The notes beneath the pieces are model-generated. The model ran no database searches. It was not told where the DNA came from and saw nothing but the letters and a program-made list of their open reading frames with translations. DNA of 60,809 bases from a virus. Position 1 is the stretch's first letter. Each line of letters begins with the position of its first letter. Shown one piece after another: positions 22,501 to 31,909 of the stretch. Where the stretch lies: positions 1 to 60,809 of IMG/VR virus record IMGVR_UViG_3300030118_007016, one strand, 5' to 3'. Made by a program: the position numbers and the translations under genes.

Positions 22501-25500
22501 ACTAAGTCTTTGCATATTTCAGGGTCCTTAAATTTATTCGTTATGTCTTCCTCTATCTGATCTATAATCTCAACTGGTAACTGCTGTCCTGCACATGTGA
22601 AAAAATCCTCCAGCTGTGCTTTTGTCGTTAACTGATCTGATATTTTTGGATACTGCTTAGCAATATTGTCTATAGTCTCCATTACATCAATATTTGCACT
22701 TCCATCCATTAAATCCAAAACTTCGCCCGAACTTACACTTTTGGATACTTCCTCCAAAAACAAGAATATATCATTTGGATCAACACCGACCAATCCACAA
22801 TACTGGAAGAATTCTGCTGTTGGTACGCCTGTTTGGTCGAACAAATTATTCAAATTTTGTCCACCATAATCTTTTACTATTTGCTGACCGGGAGGGCATT
22901 GAATATCAGGACAGGCTAATAACGCTTCAATCAAAGCCGCTATAAGCTCTAATAAAAGTTGAGCAATAACAAATTCTAACAAAGCCTTTAATGCGTCTAT
23001 TAACTCTTGAAGAATATTGGTCGTAGGTAATCTTACGAACAAATCTGGAACTTCTAAACAAAACGAACAATATAAATCTGCTGCATCTACAGTGATTGGA
23101 TCTGTGCTAATATTTCCTTCTGGTCCCTTAAGATCAAATATCTCATTTTTACCTTTACCCTGAAGTGCTGGACCGATAGAAGCGCCAGCTGATCCACCGG
23201 ATGCAGATATCTCAAAGTTTGGTAATGTAACCTCATCAATTCCAGCTAAGTCTAAAAAACACCTACATATTGTATTGTAAAGGCTTGGTACATCCATCAT
23301 TGATGTAAAATACTTGTGCAAATCATCAAGGTCAATTATTTTAAATTTTATGTCCTTTAAAGCCTCTGCGGAAGTTAAAAAATCTCCAACATAGTCATTG
23401 ATCCTGTCCCTTTCTTTTGTAAGATTAAACATTAACTCTAGATCATTATAGGCATTCTGTTCTCCGTTCAGGTCAATGATAGTTTTAAAAAGCGCTGGTC
23501 CCTTTCCGGGGGGAGGCTTTGGGCAAGGAGGTAAGAATTTCCTTAAACTAAACTCAAATGCTCCTAAGTCAAATCTAGGATTTAGATCTAGCATGTGATC
23601 CAACTGTTGAGCTAAACCATCAATAATGTCTGAAAAAGGCGGCATTACAAAGTTTGGCGGGGCGCAGCGATTTGTTGGATAGTCAAACCCATCTCCAAAT
23701 CCTCTAGGCTCAATAACTGGCTTTGGGGCTGGTAATATTTGTTCAACCAACTGCTGGTATGTTAAAGTAGGATCTTTTAACTTTCTATGATAATAGAAAA
23801 GAGCCATTGTATTTTTATCAGCAAATGGGCTTTGATTTTTAAAGTAATTAAGTCCAATATTTAATAGAACTTCTTTTGATCCCTCTTCTTTATACGAAAT
23901 AAATTTTAATTTATAATCCACATCAAAGCCGATACTAATAACATGTGATCCTACTTTTGAGGGATCAAACCCATTAAGCAATATGAGTTTCTTAATAAAC
24001 GTTTCTACCGTCTCTAATCTTTCTGCTTCTTTTAATATATTAAAATGCTTTATTCTAACATTTGCAGCAAAAATATCAATATACATTTTATTCAAACCAA
24101 ATATAGCTTGTTCAATATGCTTGCTATAAAATGGTGCGTCTAGTGATATTATTTTAGTGGATTCGCCTTTTAGTTTGTTTAAAATATCTTCTGAATCTGG
24201 GAAACCATGCAAATATATACCGCCAAGGGCTATTTGCATTTTTAATTTTGATCCGGGTCTAGCATCAATATGGTAATCCACATACCTAGTAGCCAGATCA
24301 ACTTGACTCAAAGTTTTAACGTCGGCTACTGTATATTGTTTATCATAAAAATCTAATAACTCTGATATTCCTTGCTTAATAGCCTCTTTCTTTTTTGCTT
24401 CAAGATCTGCTTCATCGATCAGACATTCATGATCTAAGGTAACTGTATGATAATACACACCCTCTTCTCTATGATAGTATGGCTCTTCTTGTTTCCACCA
24501 AGTCGGGATCAAAGCTCTTGCCATATCTGACATCGGTAATATTTCTGTTTCTGCTAGCTCATATCCCTTACTTTCAAACGCTTTGTTAAAAAAGTTTGGC
24601 ACCTCAAATGTAAGAGATAAAGGAACACCTTGAGCATTTTTAATTTGTTCTTGTGGGAATTGCAAGTCTACTAGATTTTCAGGTTCGATAAATCCTATAG
24701 CCCCATCTCTTGCAGATCTTGGATCGACAATTTGTATTTTATTATAATCGCCTTTACCGTTAACCCATTGTTTTAATACTTTTACAGTAGTATAGTTGTC
24801 TACATATCCAATATTTTTTGCTCTTATACCGGGCGCTGATTTAATGGGGACAGTTGGGTGACCATCTGTTGAAAAAACCAAGCTTGTGATAGCTTTTTTA
24901 TCTCCGGTGCTTTGAACCACACTTTCGATAGTCTCATAAGTGTCAACTGGAAGGATCTGTCCTGCGGTTGATTCTCCTGTTATTAAGAATGGAAATTGAG
25001 AAAAATCTACTTCTGGTCCAGTTTGCTTAGATAAAGCAACTTCATATGCTTCTGTTAAAGACTCACTATAAACTGCTCCATACGTAGCCAATAGTAACTG
25101 GTCAACATCAAATCCAAAAGCTTCATAGATATCAGAAGTGCCTCCGACAGTGAATATTTTATTTCTCACCATATCTGTTATGAGTTTGGTCTCATCGATT
25201 TTCATCTCAACCACATATCTAAGCTCTATAAGTGGTATACCACCAGCATTATAATATCCTGTGCCTTCGTTATATTCTTGATTAAAACCCTGCATCGAAA
25301 GACCAACCCAAGGTCGACCTGCGCTAATCCAGCCACTGGCATCTTTATAACTTGAAAACTTTCCGATGGTATTTGGAGACTCTGATAGCCGGAAAAAGCG
25401 AGCATTTTGTGTTCCTCCAAGAAATGGGTTTTCTGGATAACCCAAATTGTTCTCGATTCCATTATCGGTTGTGCCATAAACCCTGTCTTCAATAATATTT

Positions 25501-27845
25501 GTTACAATATTATTCTTTGCGTGATATCCATCGTACCCCGCAAGCCTTTGGAGTCCTCCATAAGATAAGCCATTAAAGATATATTCATCAGATATAGATG
25601 GGTATATTTGTATACTGTTAACCCAATCTGGAGTGCCTGAGTTTACTTGTGTTTGAACATTTGGGTTTTTTACAATCGCCTTTGCTTGTGCAACCGTTAT
25701 CTCGCCATCATTTTCTGATGGATTAATAGTTGGTTTGTAGCCCATTTTTGAAAGGCGATCTTTATCGTAATCCCACACTGGAAAAAGTAGGTCACTTTTT
25801 GCTATTACGGGTGTGCTAGAAGAGTTTGCAACCTCACCCGCTTCATAGTCCCCTGATGTGCCAAGCAAGCTTACTCTTGTTGTAAATCTTTCAATAGCTG
25901 GAGTATGATTACCAATAATCTGATTTTCATCGCCAATCAGTGTGTTTTCAATAACAGAATAACAGCCAGTATTTTTCCCATGTGAGTTTTTTGCATCGTA
26001 TGAGCCATATGGTATTTTTTTGTACAAAGCAATCAAAAAGGCATCTGATATGAACTTTACAACTTCATAGTTTGAATATCCATATTTCATAGCTTGATCT
26101 AAAAAAGCCTCAAAACTATTTTCAAAAGAAATAACATGGTTATTTTGCCCAATAGAATCACTATTAGTTTTATATCGAGGAGACTCAGATGCGCCATTAA
26201 TCATCAGATCAATGAGTGAATTAATACCACCGGTAACAGAGGCATCGTATTGTCCAGCTCCGCTGGCTGCTTGGGTAGAGAACCCACTTAGTCCTCCATC
26301 TAAAAAACCAAAATCTTTAGTCAAACCAAGGCGAATGACAGAAAACATGAATCCCAAAGTTCTCATATCTTTTGGCAGAACTGTGATATCATTGCCAACT
26401 TTTCCAACAACACCGCCGAGGATCGATGGGTTTCCAGAAGGAGAGTAAGGAGACTTTCCTCCATAACCTCCAAGAACGTTTGTATATCCCAGATATTCAA
26501 AGTCCTCTGGCTGAGCACCTTGATTATTGATTTCACGATTATTAATCCCGGCAATATTAAATTGTTTTGGGGGAGAATCTGCATCAACCTGAAGTGGTTG
26601 CTTGTGGCTAGGACCGATACTAGTTTGGCTAGTACCCTTAATCTGTTGCCAAGACTTTTCAGGGCTAACATCAAGAATATAGTCTAAAACTTTTGGCACT
26701 ATACTATCAAGAACAATTGTAGGGTGCGGAGGAATATACGAATTTCCGTTTTGAATACTAGTTAGCTGCTCAGGTGATGGAGGTAATAATAGATTATATG
26801 CCGTAACCAGATTATCGTTTTTGAACTCTGATGGTATGCTTTTACCTTCAACATATGAATAATACCACTTGGATTTACCATATGGTCCCATTAATCGGTT
26901 AAGCCCACCATTATTAAATCCCGATGGAAAGTTCGCATTATTATATCCTTCTACATACCCATACATTGGTGATGCGACACCATCGCCAACTATAGAGTCT
27001 AAAGATCCGGGATTAAATAATCTAGCATGTGTTTTGGGTACCGGCTGGTATTCGGAACTAAAAGCTGCATTTCTCCCCACTATCTCAGCGGCTACAATCG
27101 ATTGTGCATCTGTTAAACCCCCGGCTACTTGCACAAAATTTAAAGGGTATTTTAGCTCGCCTCCGTTATCTCCATCTTTAAAATTTGGAAATAAAGCTAT
27201 TGGGTCTGCCTTTGAAGGGTATTCCCCGGTTGGATAAAGTCCATTCTCAGTTGAAGTGGTTGGGATTCCCTGTATTCTGAAGTCATAACGAGGTGACAGA
27301 TTTTTTCCGAGATCACTGGTATATGTATTCATATCAGTGTATGTTCCAATAGCATATTCATTTTTGGACGTATAAGAGTCTCCAAAGTCCTCTGTTCTTC
27401 CAAATGTTAATGGATAGTAGGTTGGCACAGCACCGTTACCACCTTGCGGCGGATATACCACTGATCTATTAGCTACTGGATATCCGAAATAATGATACGC
27501 CAAGGCTTGTTGAATAGCCTTGGGGATGATTGACATCGCAACAAACTCAGCTGTTTGATTTACATTCCAATTTCTATATAAGTTTTCAAAAGTGATTGTC
27601 TTTCTCGGGTCCTCTCCTACTCCAAAACCAGTCAATACCTGAAGCTTGGCAAAAGGAGAGTGCATCACATTCATGAGGGGCATGCGAATCGCTACAGTTG
27701 ACTTTAAAAGAAGATCTTTGTTAGCACCCTGAGAGCTTTCGTAATACGAAAATGGACCGATATTTTCAGCTCCATTTACAGGCGCTGTATCCAAACTGGT
27801 GCCGCTGTTGATAGCACCTGCGGCGTTTTCATTGTATATTTTCAT
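19554..27845 (-). CDS. 2763-residue giant baseplate-region virion protein
   Basis: A continuous frame of 2763 codons from an ATG at 27845 lying between the spike-like gene and gp25. The N-terminal half is rich in Gly, Asn, Tyr and Ser; the C-terminal half is more helical and charged. Residues about 1618-1655 form a strongly hydrophobic Leu/Ala/Ile helical stretch followed by a Cys-Pro cluster (ACPDIQCPPGQQ). That could be a buried coiled or membrane-interacting segment. No recognised catalytic motif and no signal peptide. Position implies a hub-proximal or wedge component, perhaps covering functions split over several genes in T4. That is inference; I do not recognise the family. Confidence 0.8.
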   Translation of the reverse strand: MKIYNENAAGAINSGTSLDTAPVNGAENIGPFSYYESSQGANKDLLLKSTVAIRMPLMNVMHSPFAKLQVLTGFGVGEDPRKTITFENLYRNWNVNQTAEFVAMSIIPKAIQQALAYHYFGYPVANRSVVYPPQGGNGAVPTYYPLTFGRTEDFGDSYTSKNEYAIGTYTDMNTYTSDLGKNLSPRYDFRIQGIPTTSTENGLYPTGEYPSKADPIALFPNFKDGDNGGELKYPLNFVQVAGGLTDAQSIVAAEIVGRNAAFSSEYQPVPKTHARLFNPGSLDSIVGDGVASPMYGYVEGYNNANFPSGFNNGGLNRLMGPYGKSKWYYSYVEGKSIPSEFKNDNLVTAYNLLLPPSPEQLTSIQNGNSYIPPHPTIVLDSIVPKVLDYILDVSPEKSWQQIKGTSQTSIGPSHKQPLQVDADSPPKQFNIAGINNREINNQGAQPEDFEYLGYTNVLGGYGGKSPYSPSGNPSILGGVVGKVGNDITVLPKDMRTLGFMFSVIRLGLTKDFGFLDGGLSGFSTQAASGAGQYDASVTGGINSLIDLMINGASESPRYKTNSDSIGQNNHVISFENSFEAFLDQAMKYGYSNYEVVKFISDAFLIALYKKIPYGSYDAKNSHGKNTGCYSVIENTLIGDENQIIGNHTPAIERFTTRVSLLGTSGDYEAGEVANSSSTPVIAKSDLLFPVWDYDKDRLSKMGYKPTINPSENDGEITVAQAKAIVKNPNVQTQVNSGTPDWVNSIQIYPSISDEYIFNGLSYGGLQRLAGYDGYHAKNNIVTNIIEDRVYGTTDNGIENNLGYPENPFLGGTQNARFFRLSESPNTIGKFSSYKDASGWISAGRPWVGLSMQGFNQEYNEGTGYYNAGGIPLIELRYVVEMKIDETKLITDMVRNKIFTVGGTSDIYEAFGFDVDQLLLATYGAVYSESLTEAYEVALSKQTGPEVDFSQFPFLITGESTAGQILPVDTYETIESVVQSTGDKKAITSLVFSTDGHPTVPIKSAPGIRAKNIGYVDNYTTVKVLKQWVNGKGDYNKIQIVDPRSARDGAIGFIEPENLVDLQFPQEQIKNAQGVPLSLTFEVPNFFNKAFESKGYELAETEILPMSDMARALIPTWWKQEEPYYHREEGVYYHTVTLDHECLIDEADLEAKKKEAIKQGISELLDFYDKQYTVADVKTLSQVDLATRYVDYHIDARPGSKLKMQIALGGIYLHGFPDSEDILNKLKGESTKIISLDAPFYSKHIEQAIFGLNKMYIDIFAANVRIKHFNILKEAERLETVETFIKKLILLNGFDPSKVGSHVISIGFDVDYKLKFISYKEEGSKEVLLNIGLNYFKNQSPFADKNTMALFYYHRKLKDPTLTYQQLVEQILPAPKPVIEPRGFGDGFDYPTNRCAPPNFVMPPFSDIIDGLAQQLDHMLDLNPRFDLGAFEFSLRKFLPPCPKPPPGKGPALFKTIIDLNGEQNAYNDLELMFNLTKERDRINDYVGDFLTSAEALKDIKFKIIDLDDLHKYFTSMMDVPSLYNTICRCFLDLAGIDEVTLPNFEISASGGSAGASIGPALQGKGKNEIFDLKGPEGNISTDPITVDAADLYCSFCLEVPDLFVRLPTTNILQELIDALKALLEFVIAQLLLELIAALIEALLACPDIQCPPGQQIVKDYGGQNLNNLFDQTGVPTAEFFQYCGLVGVDPNDIFLFLEEVSKSVSSGEVLDLMDGSANIDVMETIDNIAKQYPKISDQLTTKAQLEDFFTCAGQQLPVEIIDQIEEDITNKFKDPEICKDLVDDAKKQLLDKCGALDGINKFAQRAAGADVDKYKQLADLIRKQNDLSTQMPPLFGDGKGNLGAMSSLNTPTMDYAVEQAVTSMLLPIEVKLTQDSKAFTRGSGKKGLVVEDPDLKQVLSFPAFVAAAIAPFLPDLSNRLANDVGDLTLGSIESYISLISTENAVKAKVNDENLVTLFLKPPIENKNGNLTYTDNYNILVKNDRFGSFTISPQSTGGITEEKRKKLEKYPLFNSVNICEQGQYFGNVVCDSLGIMNQTFMPNPALLLGETESSTPDAEIQKTMTIGDGAQGIREVMSKKLFLSIFNRMFRLFAREISEGELLKTFDANPFVNLDLDAANEKTENSFGIGLVDLIGDLRIDRREVENVDLTPVDIPNEGGTSSPTGIVDFRMVKEIIKKNYDFSEFYDPNSEELGMPQYAMLEGLVVAMVQTFTGEFFAKSMFVLSKIPSSFFLDDYSLVDVIVQEIKVFLNDPTRCSPNQAKIYKDVVYELIARKSEFTPDNPSSTSKTPVGKIYDPTISKEVPIENWSDATKYYIRQYYKGPINFIKHRLNNTKLKDNGVGQNGSKKIGQINPLLTLVYPNLLQIYNVRASSQNGVSPQSICAPSRITEFTNGRFFYQYYYKIEQWSPGDEFYNEELLDALYPGTDQLMSDENFSDFLKNLHDLIEQKKGGSSPFPSPVALAPSKIPLNNMFKDIKIGVRLCYGYAQTKDELLTTEGETFYQNQNLTGVYLNDMFSALLSSTEQTKSFELFQGVDEEEIETLRDIIQDKSFREKSLRCTEKPILLEGQTEILPEGVSVEEKLARVSIILPIFSNEQSIKNWDDGFTQAQKLKIVSFSKNLDEIVGLEPGEGVLDKFDDIVNEPRVKKVLFDLLSGIIGGEDFQTLFKYSFSIPKILYTLSIYSILAVSSSTTKDTNGEILDKGPAAGTRVNAAFDQTKKSLFSAMADVGRIKGREAYKHQSDDIKKRGGPSGIAKNSVKGAP

Positions 27846-27863
27846 TACTATTGTGCACCCTAC

Positions 27864-28793
27864 TTAGTTTGTATAATTATGATCGCTTAAAATCGATCTG
27901 GAACCCCATTTTTTTAAATATGATATATCTGCCATAATTCCATTAATCGTTGATATTATTTGCGAAGGAGCATCAATCGAAACTGTTTTAACATTTTTTA
28001 TTCCACCAGCAATCAACACTTCAGGGGATGGAAATGCAATCCCCGTAGTTGTTGGATGTGTATGTGCCTGTAGTATAGCATCAAAAGTCACTTGACTTAA
28101 AGTCATTGAATGAACTATTTGCGCTAATCCCTGTATATCTTTTATAATCAATGACAAAACCTCTAACAAATTATCGCCCTTTACCAACGGTTGCATATCT
28201 TCATCTTTATCTCCAGCTATAAGCTGAATGCCCATAGTAGCGTTTATTTTTCCACCACGAGAGTTCTTATCATCTGTTTTTGTAACTAACTTTATTGTTT
28301 CTCTACCAACAATTCTAACATTATCAGCTTTGATTCCAATGCCAGATCGGTTAGGGGGGTTTCCGTGAACACCCGGAACAATACCAAAGTTTCTATCTAT
28401 ATCTGTCTTTTGGCTAATATATATTCTTGCAGCATCTGATACAAAATCATTATTAATATATAAAGGATTTCCCTTATCATCTGTTCTTTTTGCCTCTGAT
28501 CCACCACGACCAACGCATATATCTATGGAAGATGCATGACTCGATCCGCCACCACCATGTCCAGAAAAAACTCCTGTAGGTCTATCTCTACCCAAGACAA
28601 TCCAACTGTTGTTCTCTCCCTTTATAACAGTTTCACACTCTGCTTGAATAAACTCTGGTATTGCTTCAACTTTTTTTGTTCCACCAAAACCCTCATATTT
28701 TGAGCGCTCTTCTGGCGTCATTTTATCTAGTTGTTCTCTAACTCTACTTGGTATATGCTCAATATCACTTCTTTTCTTGCTTTGGGTTGACAT
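27864..28793 (-). CDS. Baseplate spike/tip-like protein, 309 aa
   Basis: Follows the hub gene and has a GGAG site in front of the ATG at 28793. The middle has short repeating beta strands (GIGIKADNVRIVGRETIKLV) of the sort that build the intertwined beta-prism of gp5/VgrG-type spikes. Near residue 240 is an AHTHPTTTGIAFPSPE motif, a His-x-His plus Ser-Pro pattern common at spike-tip ends. The C-terminus is a short helical tail. No enzyme motif is seen. With the gp5-like hub it would form the membrane-puncturing needle. Family-level homology is plausible but not certain. Confidence 0.65.
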   Translation of the reverse strand: MSTQSKKRSDIEHIPSRVREQLDKMTPEERSKYEGFGGTKKVEAIPEFIQAECETVIKGENNSWIVLGRDRPTGVFSGHGGGGSSHASSIDICVGRGGSEAKRTDDKGNPLYINNDFVSDAARIYISQKTDIDRNFGIVPGVHGNPPNRSGIGIKADNVRIVGRETIKLVTKTDDKNSRGGKINATMGIQLIAGDKDEDMQPLVKGDNLLEVLSLIIKDIQGLAQIVHSMTLSQVTFDAILQAHTHPTTTGIAFPSPEVLIAGGIKNVKTVSIDAPSQIISTINGIMADISYLKKWGSRSILSDHNYTN

Positions 28794-28811
28794 GATAACT
28801 CCTTTTTACGG

Positions 28812-30368
28812 TTAGAAAAGCGGTCCCAATAGAGGAATTTCTTCAGTATATGTTTGTTCAGCAACTGTTACAGTTCCATCTTGCACAGATGATATTTCTG
28901 CTGGTGTTGTCGCTTGGGGTTGGACCTCTGGATTTGCAGATGCGACCGCTGGACCAGTTGATCCGGGGTTGGGTGCTTGTTTAAATTTGCCTCTTTCACT
29001 AGGACCATATTTGTTGGTTAAGCCAATCTCTGACCAGTTGAAACCTTTTACTGGATCAGCGTGATTACCTTGGTAAATCGCTCCATGAGCAACTATATGT
29101 TCTTCATCATAAGGTATATTTCGCCTTCTTGTTATGTCTTGCAGTAAATGCTTAAGTGCTTTCATTTGTTGCTTAGAGTATGGTCTTCTGTAGTTTCTAG
29201 AATCACAATCATATGGTGTTCCACCTTTATCCTTAAACTTATGTTTAGAGCCCTTCTCACGACATCTTTGCAAATCAATACCTATCGACCTACCATTTAC
29301 TTTTGGAACAGGACCGCCGCCAGCATGCCATGCGACTTTTGCTTCTTCCTCCAACTGATACACTGTTCCATCAAGTTCTACAAAATAATGAGATGAGGCT
29401 CTTTTTTTCATCCACATATTAACAACATTTTTTGTTGTTCGACCTGCCATCATTCCACCATCATGAAGTATTATCATCTCTATTTTTAGTTTTCTCTTGC
29501 CCGTGTTTCCAACCGAGGACAATGCTCCCAAAAACTCATCATCTGCCCTTGGGTAGTCTACTCGTCCAGTGGGTTGATAATCTTTAGGTAACCCAAGGTA
29601 GTTCTGGTTAACTCCAGCGTTTGTCGCTACTGGTCCACACACAGTTATAGTTTGCTTTTTTGCTGGGGTTTTTGGTTTGGCAGTGTATGCTACTTGAAAC
29701 GCACTAGAAAGAAAACCGGAAGGTGGCTGTTTACTATCTTTAATTGGTTGTGGGGCTGGTGGGGTTACAGCGGGAACTTGCTTGCAGACCTGTTTAAAAG
29801 ATTTTCGACCTGATGTAGTGGAGTTAGAGTTAACTGTAACATCACTAGAAACTCTTCCCATATATATTGGTCCCTCTAAAGTGTTTGTATTTTGGAAATC
29901 AACCCACACAAGATCTCCGGGCTGCGGAACATCAGCCGAGATTTGAATATCTTTAGCCAAGAAAACAGGATACATATTTATTATTGCATGCTCCGGGGAT
30001 TCTTCTGTTACACTTGGTAGTTCATTGGGAACAGGTAACGATGCATGTATTTCTGGTATCCTGACACGTATTTGCGATAGCCTTGGGGCTTCCCCCTGAT
30101 CTTGACCCCTAAAAGTTGAGTTAACCACATTAGCCCAAACAGATGGATCTACTGCGCCATCACTTAAATATCCATCAAATCTTAAGCATATTCCTACAAA
30201 TGGACCTGCGCCTAATGTAGCGTTTGCCGCAAAGGACCTATTCGCAGTCTCAATCAGGGCGTCCATTGTTTTTACATTGGATGTAGAAAAGTTATTTCCT
30301 ACTAATGTGTCTCTTACAGGATTCAGAACACCATATGCAGTATTTAAAATATCTTTAACATCAGCCAT
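28812..30368 (-). CDS. 5: gp5-like baseplate hub with N-acetylmuramoyl-L-alanine amidase domain
   Basis: The N-terminal 190 residues fit a gp5/VgrG OB-fold hub: RLSQIRVRIPEIHASLP, VPQPGDLVWVDFQN and EGPIYMGRV. Residues about 285-440 are an amidase_2/PGRP-type zinc amidase: the ILHDGG strand with the first His ligand, SSHYFVELDG, AWHAGGGPVP, GRSIGIDLQR, and a later AHGAIYQGNHADPVKGFNW segment supplying the remaining ligands. The C-terminal tail is Pro/Ala-rich. T4 gp5 carries a lysozyme in this place, so the cell-wall enzyme has been exchanged for one cutting the peptide-glycan amide bond. It would act at the tail tip during injection. Start ATG at 30368 overlaps the upstream gene by 8 nt. Confidence 0.85.
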   Translation of the reverse strand: MADVKDILNTAYGVLNPVRDTLVGNNFSTSNVKTMDALIETANRSFAANATLGAGPFVGICLRFDGYLSDGAVDPSVWANVVNSTFRGQDQGEAPRLSQIRVRIPEIHASLPVPNELPSVTEESPEHAIINMYPVFLAKDIQISADVPQPGDLVWVDFQNTNTLEGPIYMGRVSSDVTVNSNSTTSGRKSFKQVCKQVPAVTPPAPQPIKDSKQPPSGFLSSAFQVAYTAKPKTPAKKQTITVCGPVATNAGVNQNYLGLPKDYQPTGRVDYPRADDEFLGALSSVGNTGKRKLKIEMIILHDGGMMAGRTTKNVVNMWMKKRASSHYFVELDGTVYQLEEEAKVAWHAGGGPVPKVNGRSIGIDLQRCREKGSKHKFKDKGGTPYDCDSRNYRRPYSKQQMKALKHLLQDITRRRNIPYDEEHIVAHGAIYQGNHADPVKGFNWSEIGLTNKYGPSERGKFKQAPNPGSTGPAVASANPEVQPQATTPAEISSVQDGTVTVAEQTYTEEIPLLGPLF

Positions 30369-30660
30369 TACCTGTTTCCTTTATTAGGTCAAACAGTTCG
30401 CTTTTGTCTTCATCACTTAATCCTTGCTCAGTAACATCTTTTTTCTGTATTAACGCACTAACCTTGACAAGTTGCTCATTTGACCTTTGTAAAGTTTCAA
30501 CATATTTTGCAGCGATAGTTCCAACAGACTCTTTCCTATCCTCATCCTTTTTCATATATTCCATGAGTTCCATCAACAGAGTTGTTGTAATTGCACGATC
30601 ACTTCTAATGTTTTTAATTGTTTCTTCAATATATGATTCTAAATTTTTCATAACAACCAT
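30361..30660 (-). CDS. Small helical protein of unknown function, 99 aa
   Basis: A short, charged, almost wholly helical protein (NLESYIEETIKNIRSDRAI, ending KSELFDLIKETGNG) between the late sigma factor gene and the hub gene. It overlaps the hub start by 8 nt, so it is probably co-translated with it. A second in-frame ATG three codons on (30651) could be the true start; neither has a clear ribosome-binding site. It could be a hub-assembly chaperone by position, but no family is recognised. Confidence 0.65.
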   Translation of the reverse strand: MVVMKNLESYIEETIKNIRSDRAITTTLLMELMEYMKKDEDRKESVGTIAAKYVETLQRSNEQLVKVSALIQKKDVTEQGLSDEDKSELFDLIKETGNG

Positions 30661-30684
30661 AAGTAGTTGAGCGTTAAAAAAGTA

Positions 30685-31371
30685 TTACAAATCGCCTTTG
30701 TCCCACTTCTTTTTAAATACCCTATACTTCACTCTCATTTTATTTAGATTGTTTACAACTTGCTTGGTGTTTAAACCAGTTATCTCTCTAATATAAAAAT
30801 ATATTGCCTTTTTATTAAAGATATCTATGCGATCTGGGTTTGAGAAAATAAGCCTTACTGCCTCATAAACCTTTTCCTCATTCGGTTTCATATTAGTTGT
30901 TTCCCAAGAATTAACCTCTTCCCAAAAACCCATCCAAAATTCTTTTTCTATTCTCTTTGATTCATACTCATTAACAACAGTAAACTGCCTGATTTCCACA
31001 TTTTTAGGGATTTGATCAAGCTGTACTTCTCTTTTATTTTCTTGAGTGGTCTTTTTTACTTTGTGTATAAACCAGTTCTTTGTAATAACACTAAAGTATG
31101 AAAATGCTTTTGATCCCTTATTGGGATCGTATTTATCTAAAATAGTAGTGAGCCATATTTTACATTCGTCTTTCAATACTTCTATATTTGGAAGATTTGT
31201 GAACTTATATGTATAAATGATTTTATCAACCATTTCACTGAAGGCAGGTTCTATCCAGTCAATATATAACTCAGTTCTTATTTTTATGTCATTGGTTTGA
31301 GCATATTTAACTATGGCTTCTTCATGATCCTTCGTAAAATACAGATTTTTCTTTTTTGCTTTTTTTGGCAT
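30685..31371 (-). CDS. 55: Late-transcription sigma factor, T4 gp55-like
   Basis: The 228-residue product is small for a sigma factor and matches T4 gp55 in size and core. EPAFSEMVDKIIYTYKFTNL is followed by a helix with CKIWLTTILDKYDPNKGSKA and FSYFSVITKNWFIHKVKK. This is the region-2 core-binding and -10 recognition segment, where gp55 has a similar SKAFSYF run. The C-terminus is a second helical domain with an HTH-like ending (GLNTKQVVNNLNKMRVKYRV). gp55 redirects host RNA polymerase to late promoters. The ATG at 31371 overlaps the preceding stop. It is presumably responsible for one of the two promoter types seen in this window. Confidence 0.85.
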   Translation of the reverse strand: MPKKAKKKNLYFTKDHEEAIVKYAQTNDIKIRTELYIDWIEPAFSEMVDKIIYTYKFTNLPNIEVLKDECKIWLTTILDKYDPNKGSKAFSYFSVITKNWFIHKVKKTTQENKREVQLDQIPKNVEIRQFTVVNEYESKRIEKEFWMGFWEEVNSWETTNMKPNEEKVYEAVRLIFSNPDRIDIFNKKAIYFYIREITGLNTKQVVNNLNKMRVKYRVFKKKWDKGDL

Positions 31372-31670
31372 TATTCTGACTCTTCGTTTTGTAAATTTTC
31401 ATTTGTCAAAGTATAAATGTCTTCAAATTCTCTTATGTCTTCAACTACTTGCTTTGAGTGTCGAATCAAGCCGCCCAGAGTTTCATCTCCGTAATATGTC
31501 TCCAAGTCATGTAAACTACTTAAATGATTAGAAAATTGTTCTGCCGACACTAACAGAGACCCGATGCTGTCAGAGACAAAGAGTAGCTTTTGCAACATTT
31601 TTCTAATATACCAAATCAATAGAGCGTTTATGCCCACAGAAAGAAATAAACAAAAAATAAGTAAACTCAA
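31371..31670 (-). CDS. Small single-pass membrane protein, 99 aa
   Basis: The start is a TTG at 31670 that overlaps the previous stop (TTGA), with AAGGA 8-9 nt upstream; this coupling is the reason for accepting TTG. The first 20 residues (SLLIFCLFLSVGINALLIWY) are one membrane span with a basic residue cluster (IRKMLQK) just after it, so the N-terminus is probably outside. The rest is a helical, probably coiled-coil cytoplasmic tail, acidic at the end. It sits between a zinc-ribbon gene and the late sigma gene. Spanin or membrane anchor roles are possible but unsupported. Confidence 0.6.
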   Translation of the reverse strand: MSLLIFCLFLSVGINALLIWYIRKMLQKLLFVSDSIGSLLVSAEQFSNHLSSLHDLETYYGDETLGGLIRHSKQVVEDIREFEDIYTLTNENLQNEESE

Positions 31671-31909
31671 TCTTGGTAATCCTTTGACATTTTTTCTTTG
31701 TCTTCACGAATTTGACGCTTTGCGTCTTCAATGTGCTCTCTAACGACCTTACCAGCGGTTTTATTCTTCAAATAAATTGGAACTTCTGGTATTTTATTAA
31801 GTGTGTTTTTTACTCCACAGATGGGGCAATCAGTTCTCTCCTCACTCATTGAGTGAAAAACTTCCATCACCTCTGAACACTCACAGCATTCATATACATA
31901 GCTGGGCAT
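31667..31909 (-). CDS. FmdB-like zinc-ribbon protein, 80 aa
   Basis: The ATG at 31909 forms an ATGA overlap with the upstream stop and is preferred over a GTG one codon upstream. The N-terminus has two Cys-x-x-Cys knuckles (YECCECSEVME and RTDCPICG) in the arrangement of the FmdB/regulatory zinc-ribbon family; the C-terminal half is a charged helix. Such proteins are common in T4-like phages and are thought to bind nucleic acid or RNA polymerase partners. Its location next to the late sigma gene fits a transcription-associated role, but that is inference. Confidence 0.75.
   Translation of the reverse strand: MPSYVYECCECSEVMEVFHSMSEERTDCPICGVKNTLNKIPEVPIYLKNKTAGKVVREHIEDAKRQIREDKEKMSKDYQD

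Noticed and set aside
1-30000. Many plus-strand reading frames of 60-160 codons in the baseplate region
   Set aside because: They lie opposite long minus-strand genes, have no ribosome-binding sites and look like low-complexity antisense shadows.
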